Origin: Candidatus Dadabacteria bacterium RIFCSPHIGHO2_12_FULL_53_21
GTDB taxonomy: Bacteria; Desulfobacterota_D; UBA1144; Nemesobacterales; UBA2774
Assembly: GCA_001775255.1 (NCBI GenBank)
Contig: MFCJ01000147.1
Coordinates: 7,180-12,415, forward strand
Length of the DNA: 5,236 bases
Direction of reading: 5' to 3'
The notes under the pieces are model-generated. The model did no database searches. It saw nothing but the letters and a program-made list of their open reading frames with translations, and was not told the origin of the DNA. Shown one piece after another: positions 1 to 4,117 of this stretch; the stretch's first letter is position 1, and each line of letters starts with the position of its first letter. The translations under genes were made by a program, and so were the position numbers.

Positions 1-70
1 CGGGCTCGGCAAATCTAAATCATAACATAAGACAAATAATTGAAATATAGTCCTTTATCATAGTACGCGC

Positions 71-82
71 ACGGAGCTCCGT
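71..82. repeat. 12-bp perfect palindrome ACGGAGCTCCGT
   Basis: The twelve bases ACGGAGCTCCGT are their own reverse complement. The palindrome sits in the non-coding stretch beyond the murJ stop, after about 60 AT-rich bases. As a hairpin it would make only a 4-bp stem with a 4-base loop, and no T-run follows on either strand, so it is not a convincing terminator by itself. It could be a protein-binding site or chance. The rest of 1-70 is AT-rich and shows no gene or paired promoter boxes that I can support. Confidence 0.35.
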
Positions 83-109
83 CAATTTCGGATTCTGCGC
101 TAACCGGTA

Positions 110-164
110 GAAGATTTGAAATCTTCCGGGGGGAGCGGGGCTATTCAGTCTTCTTTCCCCCCGG
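110..164. terminator. Tandem inverted repeats at the 3' end of murJ, possible terminator
   Basis: Two inverted repeats lie back to back. GAAGATT (110-116) and AATCTTC (120-126) form a 7-bp stem with a 3-base loop. CCGGGGGG (126-133) and CCCCCCGG (157-164) form an 8-bp GC-only stem around 23 bases that contain the murJ stop codon. Read on the + strand, the GC stem is followed by CATTTTTC, the form of an intrinsic terminator for transcription entering from the left. Read on the - strand, the direction of murJ, the GC stem is followed by the AT-rich hairpin rather than a T-run. It may end murJ transcription weakly or stop convergent transcription from a gene beyond the left edge. The pairing is seen directly; the function is inferred. 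Confidence 0.4.
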
Positions 165-1721
165 CATTTTTCTCCTTATCAGGTTGAGGAGAAACCCCGC
201 CTCCTCGATCTTCAAAATTCTCGTAAGAATAATAAATAACGTGCCGGACGCGCAAATAGACAGGGCCAGCACTGCTATTTTTTTCACGGAGAAATCGGAC
301 CCCGTCCAGTCGGCGTAAGTCGAGATCGCCCAGGCCGCTCCCGCCATCACCCCGGAGACGACGATCATCTTGAGACAGAAGAGGAAGATCGTCCTCGCTT
401 TGAGATCCCCCGTCCTCCTTTCGAGAAGGTATATGAGCGTCAGGAAGTTGAATACGGAAGACGCCGAGTTCGCGAGCGCGAGACCCGTGTGCTCGAGCTT
501 GAGCGTAAACCCGAGCACGAATCCCAGCGCGGCGTTCAGGAGGAATGCGAAAAACGCTACGACGACCGGCGTCTTCGTATCCTGCATCGCGTAGAATGCC
601 GGGGCCGTAACCCTTAACCCCCCGACGGCCCAGAGCCCGAGGCAGTATCCGGAAAGTGTCTGTGCGGTAGCGAGGGTCGCTTCGTAAGTGAATTCCCCCC
701 TCTGGTAGAGGAGGTTGCATATCGGGATGCGGAGCGCGATCAGCCCGGCGAGCGCCGGGATAAGAATGAAGAGCATGAGCTTGAGTGTGAACGAGTAGGT
801 TTCGTGGAATTTATCGTAGTCCCCCCTGCTTATGTAGCTCGAAAGGCTCGGCAGGAGCACGGTCGCGATCGATACGGCGATTATCCCGAGAGGGAATTCG
901 GTCAGCCTCTCCGCGAAATATAGATAGGATATCGTGCCCTCGGGCATGAATGACGCGTACTGGGAGCTTACTATGAGATTGAGGTTATAAACCGCGAGTC
1001 CGAAGAGCTGGGGCACGAGGAGTAACCCTATACGCTTCACTGCGGGGTTACGGAGGTTCGGCGTAAAGCTGAATAGAAACCCGCTTGCCCGGAGGAACGG
1101 GATCTGTATCAGGAGCTGCAATACCCCGCCCAGGATTACTCCCGCGGCGGCCGAATAGATCGGCAGTCCGAATTTATTAAAAAGGGCGAATATGGCAATT
1201 ATCATAGATATGTTCAGGAGCACCGGAGAAAATGCGGGGGCGAAAAAATGCCTGAGCGAGTTCAGCACCCCCATGGATAGGGCGGTGAGGGAAATGAAGA
1301 ATATGTATGGGAACATTATCCTGTTGAGCGCGACCGAGAGTTCGAACGTCTCCCTGTCGAAGCCGTATGCGAAGAGCTTTACTATGTAGGGAGAGAAAAT
1401 AACCCCGAGGATTGAAACGATTATCGTTATCGTGAAGAGCAGGCTGAAGACTATGTCCGAAACCTTCTTGGCTTCTTCCTTGTTCTTCTTCTCCAGCATC
1501 TCCGTGAATATTGGGATGAAGGAGATCGTAAGGGACCCCTCGGCGAAGAGCCTCCGCAGGAGGTTCGGTATCCTGAAAGCGATCCAGAATGCGTCCGTGA
1601 ACGCGGTCGCCCCGAAGAAGTAGGCCATTACCATATCCCGTATGTACCCGGTGATGCGGCTGAGGAGCGTGAGGAATCCTATTACTCCGGCTGAACGGGC
1701 TATTTCGTGTTTATCGCTCAT
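141..1721 (-). CDS. murJ: Lipid II flippase MurJ (MviN family)
   Basis: Inner-membrane flippase of the MOP superfamily that moves undecaprenyl-linked lipid II to the periplasmic face for peptidoglycan synthesis. The 526-residue protein is almost entirely hydrophobic helices, in line with the 14-helix MurJ fold and the family's usual length of about 500-530. The N-terminal block is diagnostic: SRITGYIRD (21-29), TDAF (42-45) and PNLLRRLFAEG (52-62). By position, Arg22, Arg28, Asp43, Arg56 and Glu61 match E. coli Arg18, Arg24, Asp39, Arg52 and Glu57. YFAERLTEFPLG (268-279) carries Arg272, matching E. coli Arg270, and ATVLLPSLS (286-294) follows. The charged residues of the central cavity are therefore kept. 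The start is set by the family N-terminus; no Shine-Dalgarno is visible in the C-rich 25-nt gap behind the DUF4911-like gene, so translation may depend on coupling. The gene is intact and ends in TAG at 141-143. Confidence 0.96.
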   Translation of the reverse strand: MSDKHEIARSAGVIGFLTLLSRITGYIRDMVMAYFFGATAFTDAFWIAFRIPNLLRRLFAEGSLTISFIPIFTEMLEKKNKEEAKKVSDIVFSLLFTITIIVSILGVIFSPYIVKLFAYGFDRETFELSVALNRIMFPYIFFISLTALSMGVLNSLRHFFAPAFSPVLLNISMIIAIFALFNKFGLPIYSAAAGVILGGVLQLLIQIPFLRASGFLFSFTPNLRNPAVKRIGLLLVPQLFGLAVYNLNLIVSSQYASFMPEGTISYLYFAERLTEFPLGIIAVSIATVLLPSLSSYISRGDYDKFHETYSFTLKLMLFILIPALAGLIALRIPICNLLYQRGEFTYEATLATAQTLSGYCLGLWAVGGLRVTAPAFYAMQDTKTPVVVAFFAFLLNAALGFVLGFTLKLEHTGLALANSASSVFNFLTLIYLLERRTGDLKARTIFLFCLKMIVVSGVMAGAAWAISTYADWTGSDFSVKKIAVLALSICASGTLFIILTRILKIEEAGFLLNLIRRKMPGGKKTE

Positions 1722-1746
1722 ATCGGACGGGGGCGGGTGCTTTAAA

Positions 1747-1968
1747 TCACTGCCCGGCTGGGCCCACCTCCTCGAACTCTATCTCTTTTCCCAATCTTTC
1801 CAGGATATTACGGGTCTCCTGGAGGAGGTCATCAGTAGTTATCACCTGAATGATCCCCGATTCCGGGTCATCAGTCCTTACCCATGCGATGTGCGAATAA
1901 GTGCCTATGATGGATTGGAAGTATACGCTTTCACTGTTATTTTTAAGCCTTATCGATATAGTGGGCAT
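1747..1968 (-). CDS. Small DUF4911-like protein of unknown function
   Basis: A 73-residue soluble protein without signal peptide or membrane segment. The pattern VYFQSIIGTYSHIAWVRTDDP (about 15-35) followed by short beta-like strands (GIIQVIT, 38-44), a helix (DLLQETRNILERLG, 47-60) and an acidic tail resembles the DUF4911 family: 70-80-residue proteins with an aliphatic segment, a V-R-T-x-D-P core and a small alpha/beta fold. I assign it from remembered family pattern, so the family name is probable, not proven. It ends 25 nt before murJ on the same strand, and the two very likely share a transcript. No upstream in-frame start exists before a stop codon at 1987-1989, so the ATG at 1966-1968 is the outermost possible start. 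No Shine-Dalgarno precedes it. The function is unknown; its position suggests, but does not show, a link with wall synthesis. Confidence 0.7.
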   Translation of the reverse strand: MPTISIRLKNNSESVYFQSIIGTYSHIAWVRTDDPESGIIQVITTDDLLQETRNILERLGKEIEFEEVGPAGQ

Positions 1969-1997
1969 AGAGTCGGCTTTTGTATTTTAAAGTAGAG

Positions 1998-2026
1998 ATT
2001 ATATACAACTTTATGCCCTTTTCCGA
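1998..2026 (-). promoter_or_regulatory. Candidate sigma70 promoter for the DUF4911-murJ unit
   Basis: Read on the - strand, a perfect TATAAT lies at 2003-1998, inside GTATATAATCTC. At 17-bp spacing the -35 is TCGGAA (2026-2021), which matches TTGACA at only three of six positions, so an activator or an A/T-rich upstream region may be needed. Initiation would fall near 1991, about 23 nt before the start codon of the DUF4911-like gene, leaving a very short leader without an evident Shine-Dalgarno. The -10 is seen directly; its use as a promoter is inferred. Confidence 0.45.
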
Positions 2027-2081
2027 TTCCTTCCAGCTAATATTCACGGATTAAATCGATGACGGAAATGACTTTAGTTAT

Positions 2082-2101
2082 CTTGTGGTACGGAGTGGCA
2101 T
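2082..2101 (+). promoter_or_regulatory. Upstream pair of MraZ-box-like repeats
   Basis: Two GTGG cores at 2085-2088 and 2095-2098 are exactly 10 bp apart, as units CTTGTGGTAC and GGAGTGGCAT. Aligned from the first GTGG, the 20 bases 2085-2104 match the first two units of the main mraZ operator (2326-2345) at 15 positions, sharing GTGGT and then GAGTGGCAT. The pair lies 241 bp upstream of the main array and about 95-110 bp upstream of the inferred start of the DUF4911-murJ transcript. It could be an auxiliary MraZ site for looping or for control of murJ, a remnant of a moved operator, or a coincidence. Confidence 0.4.
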
Positions 2102-2298
2102 TATTGCATTTTTATTTCCTCAGAACTGGCAAAGATTATATGTTGTGATTGTAGTATGTTACAGGACATTATTAAAGCAAGCGCTTTCCGATAAGCCTTA
2201 AAAAGCGGTCTTTTCGAGCCAAGACGTAAGTTAATTACGCATGTTTTTATTTCAAACCCCCGATCAGACTAAAAAATTGAAAAATAACACAAACTTAC

Positions 2299-2327
2299 TT
2301 GACAAACTTAAGACGCAGTTATATAGT
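2299..2327 (+). promoter_or_regulatory. Near-consensus sigma70 promoter of the mraZ operon
   Basis: A perfect -35 TTGACA (2299-2304) is followed after exactly 17 bp by TATAGT (2322-2327), one mismatch from TATAAT. The stretch 2271-2296 directly upstream is made of A-tracts and A/T-rich sequence and could act as an UP element. Initiation is expected near 2334, giving a leader of about 32 nt before the mraZ ATG. The last bases of the -10 overlap the first GTGG repeat of the MraZ array, so bound MraZ would block RNA polymerase. This promoter probably serves mraZ, rsmH, ftsL and ftsI together. Confidence 0.8.
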
Positions 2328-2362
2328 GGTTGAGAGTGGCATAAAGTGGCATAAGATGGTAT
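2323..2362 (+). promoter_or_regulatory. mraZ operator: MraZ operator: four 10-bp direct repeats
   Basis: Four consecutive 10-bp units are present: ATAGTGGTTG (2323-2332), AGAGTGGCAT (2333-2342), AAAGTGGCAT (2343-2352) and AAGATGGTAT (2353-2362). The GTGG cores begin at 2326, 2336 and 2346, with ATGG at 2356. MraZ is known to bind direct repeats of this kind upstream of its own gene: TGGGN with 5-bp spacers in E. coli, and AAAGTG-type 10-mers in mollicutes. The third unit fits the mollicute form best. The array runs from the -10 box through the whole predicted leader, which suits autorepression of the operon. A degenerate fifth unit (2363-2372) would include the mraZ ATG. Confidence 0.85.
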
Positions 2363-2365
2363 GAT

Positions 2366-2812
2366 ATGTTCCGAGGACGATACGAACATACGATGACGGA
2401 TAAAGGACGTGTAAGTATCCCTGCGAAGTTTCGTGAGGTGTGCAGGGAAAAGTACGCGGACGAGACTCTGATCATTACGAATTTTGATAAATGCCTCGTG
2501 GCGTATCCCCTAAAGGAATGGAACGAGATAGAAAGGAAAGTGTCCTCCCTCCCTCAGTTCAAGCAGGAGGTAATCTCATTCCTCAGATACCTGATGGGAG
2601 GGGCCGTAGACTGCCCCCTCGACGGTCAGGGGAGGGTGCTTATACCCCAGTCGCTCAGGAGCCATGCCCGTATCGATAAGGAGCTTGTCATGATCGGCAT
2701 GCTCACCAGGATCGAGATCTGGGCGAAGGAAGTGTGGGAGGAGGAAGAGCAGGGCCGCGCATACGAAGAATTCAAAAAGAGCAGGGAGATTCTTGCGGGA
2801 CAAGGACTATAA
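2366..2812 (+). CDS. mraZ: Transcriptional regulator MraZ
   Basis: DNA-binding regulator that usually heads dcw clusters and represses its own operon in E. coli. The 148-residue protein has the family's usual length and two tandem AbrB/SpoVT-like swapped-hairpin halves. The first begins MFRGRYEHTMTDKGRVSIPAKFR (1-23) with D12-x-G-R15; the second is DCPLDGQGRVLIPQSLR (82-98) with D86-G-Q-G-R90, then the typical IEIWAKEVWEEE (117-128). MraZ assembles into a ring whose DxxGR loops contact repeated DNA sites, and a matching array lies immediately upstream. The start is fixed by the family N-terminus (MFRG). There is no clear Shine-Dalgarno; the leader is filled by the operator repeats. The gene ends 4 nt before the preferred rsmH start. 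Confidence 0.97.
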   Translation: MFRGRYEHTMTDKGRVSIPAKFREVCREKYADETLIITNFDKCLVAYPLKEWNEIERKVSSLPQFKQEVISFLRYLMGGAVDCPLDGQGRVLIPQSLRSHARIDKELVMIGMLTRIEIWAKEVWEEEEQGRAYEEFKKSREILAGQGL

Positions 2813-2819
2813 GGAGATG
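2802..2819 (+). promoter_or_regulatory. Ribosome binding region that decides the rsmH start
   Basis: AAGGA at 2802-2806 lies 10 nt before the ATG at 2817-2819. A second purine run, AAGGAG (2811-2816), abuts the ATG and is too close to serve it. A longer in-frame reading from TTG 2793 has GGGAG (2784-2788) 4 nt upstream and would overlap mraZ by 20 nt. ATG is preferred because it is the stronger codon, and because the family's conserved block begins soon after it in either case. Confidence 0.5.
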
Positions 2820-3776
2820 GAAAACGCGGTCGTGGAAATTTCAAAGCCGGTTCATCAATCGGTGCTGAGCGACGAGGTTGTCGGTCACCTTATCACCCGG
2901 CCGGAGGGAGTATACGTGGACGCCACTCTGGGCATGGGCGGCCATACCAAATCGATTCTCGACTATACCCATTCCAGGTGTCTCGTCATAGGACTCGATG
3001 TCGACGAGGAAGCGATCTCGATATCGCGCGGGAGGCTCTCCGCATATAACGGCCACGTTATTTACCGCAATAGTAATTTTTCCGATATAGATAAGGTCCT
3101 CGACAGTCTCGACATAAGAGAGGTCGACGGGATCATTGCCGACCTGGGGATGTCCTCATTTCAGATCGAGTCGAGCGAAAGGGGATTCAGCTTCATGAGA
3201 GAGGAGCCGCTCGACATGAGGATGGACCCGAGACTGAGGTTTACGGCCTACGACCTCGTAAACGAAATGACCATGGACGAGATATCGAGGGTTCTCAAGA
3301 TGTACGGGGAGGAGAAGTGGTCGAGAAGGATTGCGAAGAGGATCGTGGAGACGAGGAATGAGAGTCCCATCAAGACCTCCGCCGAGCTTGCCAGGGTCGT
3401 GTCCCTCGCCATACCGAGGAAATTTCACCCGGCGAGGATACACCCCGCGACGAAGACCTTCCAGGCGCTCCGTATAGCCGTTAATAACGAGCTTGAAAAT
3501 ATAAATGAGTTCATCGGGAAAGCCGTTTCCCGCCTGAGGGTGGGGGGCAGGCTTGTAATCATATCCTTTCACTCGCTCGAGGACAGGCTCGTTAAAACGA
3601 GCTTCCTCCGCATGGCATCCCCCTGTATCTGTCCCCCGGGAATGCCCGAATGCGGCTGCGGCAAGAAGAGTGTCCTCAAAATAATCACACGCACACCCAT
3701 AGTTCCGGGCGATGAAGAGATATTGAACAACCCCAGGGCGCGAAGCGCCAAAATGAGGGTTGGGGAAAGGGTTTAG
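2817..3776 (+). CDS. rsmH: 16S rRNA (cytosine(1402)-N(4))-methyltransferase RsmH
   Basis: Cytoplasmic S-adenosylmethionine-dependent enzyme that N4-methylates C1402 in the decoding centre of 16S rRNA. From ATG 2817 the protein has 319 residues, close to the usual 310-320. Conserved blocks run in order: VHQSVLSDEVV (12-22), the SAM-binding loop YVDATLGMGGH (33-43), GLDVDEEAI (59-67), IADLGMSSFQIESSERGFSF (107-126), PLDMRMD (131-137), HPATKTFQALRIAVNNEL (209-226) and IISFHSLEDRLVK (248-260). The insert between the SAM blocks and the FQALRI block is the substrate-recognition region typical of RsmH. Four cysteines cluster at 270, 272, 279 and 281. The gene follows mraZ by 4 nt and precedes ftsL by 2 nt, so it is co-transcribed. 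A start at TTG 2793 would add eight residues. The stop is TAG at 3774-3776. Confidence 0.96.
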   Translation: MENAVVEISKPVHQSVLSDEVVGHLITRPEGVYVDATLGMGGHTKSILDYTHSRCLVIGLDVDEEAISISRGRLSAYNGHVIYRNSNFSDIDKVLDSLDIREVDGIIADLGMSSFQIESSERGFSFMREEPLDMRMDPRLRFTAYDLVNEMTMDEISRVLKMYGEEKWSRRIAKRIVETRNESPIKTSAELARVVSLAIPRKFHPARIHPATKTFQALRIAVNNELENINEFIGKAVSRLRVGGRLVIISFHSLEDRLVKTSFLRMASPCICPPGMPECGCGKKSVLKIITRTPIVPGDEEILNNPRARSAKMRVGERV

Positions 3777-3778
3777 GA

Positions 3779-4117
3779 ATGGCTCACGTAAAGGCCCTCG
3801 GGTCGAGAGAGAAGGAAAAATCTGAGAGAACGGGTCTCTCCACGGGGTTTGTGATACTCGTCCTGGTCGCTCTGGCGCTCGCCCTTTTCTATGTCAGGTT
3901 TAAAGTCGAAGAGCTGCGTGTGGGCTATGAGATTTCACGGAACAACAGGCAGACGAACGAGCTCCTGAAGCAGAAACGGATACTCCAGTCCGAGTTTATG
4001 AGCGCGAAGTCTCCAGACAGGCTCGAACAGTCCGCTCTCGAGATGGGGTTCAAGTACCCGACTCAGGAAGACATAATTTACGTGGAAGAGACGACGGTCG
4101 CCGACGGCAAACAATGA
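3779..4117 (+). CDS. ftsL: Cell division protein FtsL
   Basis: Small bitopic divisome protein that pairs with FtsB (DivIC) and, with FtsQ, recruits and activates the FtsWI septal synthase. The 112 residues show the FtsL plan: a charged cytoplasmic tail (1-20), one membrane helix (about 22-39, GFVILVLVALALALFYV), a periplasmic coiled-coil-like segment (about 43-76) rich in Glu, Lys, Arg and Leu, and the FtsL/DivIC ending SPDRLEQSALEMGFKYPTQE (78-97) in which an A-x-x-x-G-x-x-x-P pattern is kept. FtsL sequences diverge strongly, so position between rsmH and ftsI supports the call as much as sequence. The ATG follows the rsmH stop by 2 nt, and the purine run GGGGAAAGGG (3762-3771) supplies the Shine-Dalgarno about 8 nt away. 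The TGA overlaps the ftsI ATG. Confidence 0.9.
   Translation: MAHVKALGSREKEKSERTGLSTGFVILVLVALALALFYVRFKVEELRVGYEISRNNRQTNELLKQKRILQSEFMSAKSPDRLEQSALEMGFKYPTQEDIIYVEETTVADGKQ

Larger units (their letters stand above)
1969..2365. other. AT-rich divergent intergenic region between the DUF4911-murJ unit and mraZ
   Basis: This 397-nt gap is clearly richer in A/T than the flanking genes. It holds the - strand promoter candidate (1998-2026), a pair of MraZ-box-like repeats (2082-2101), the mraZ promoter (2299-2327) and the MraZ operator (2323-2362). Between these are weak inverted repeats: AAAGC/GCTTT at 2174-2187, AAAAG/CTTTT at 2201-2214 and CGTAA/TTACG at 2225-2239, the last followed shortly by a T-run at 2243-2247. 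None is strong enough to call a terminator. A 29-codon hydrophobic ORF (2059-2148, +) is discussed under findings. I see no tRNA, riboswitch or CRISPR-like structure. Confidence 0.7.

Noticed and set aside
19..47. A TATGAT box on the - strand (24-19) as a promoter for a gene beyond the left edge
   Set aside because: No acceptable -35 is found at 16-18 bp, the stretch is AT-rich so such boxes are expected, and the gene it would serve is not in the window.
145..720. A 191-codon open frame on the - strand inside murJ in another frame
   Set aside because: It is an Arg/Gly-rich out-of-frame reading within the conserved murJ gene, with no independent start signal.
1957..1970. A lone GTGGGCAT at the start codon of the DUF4911-like gene that resembles an MraZ box
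   Set aside because: There is no partner 10 bp away on either side, and its offset from the other pairs is not a multiple of 10 bp. A single half-site is easily due to chance, and here the bases are coding.
1642..1995. A 117-codon open frame on the + strand across the murJ start and the DUF4911-like gene
   Set aside because: It is antisense to a strongly recognised gene and its neighbour, shows no family pattern, and has the mixed composition expected of an opposite-strand shadow.
2174..2247. Short inverted repeats upstream of mraZ as an attenuator or terminator
   Set aside because: Stems are only 5 bp and mostly A/T, the T-run after the last is offset by several bases, and all lie upstream of the mraZ promoter.
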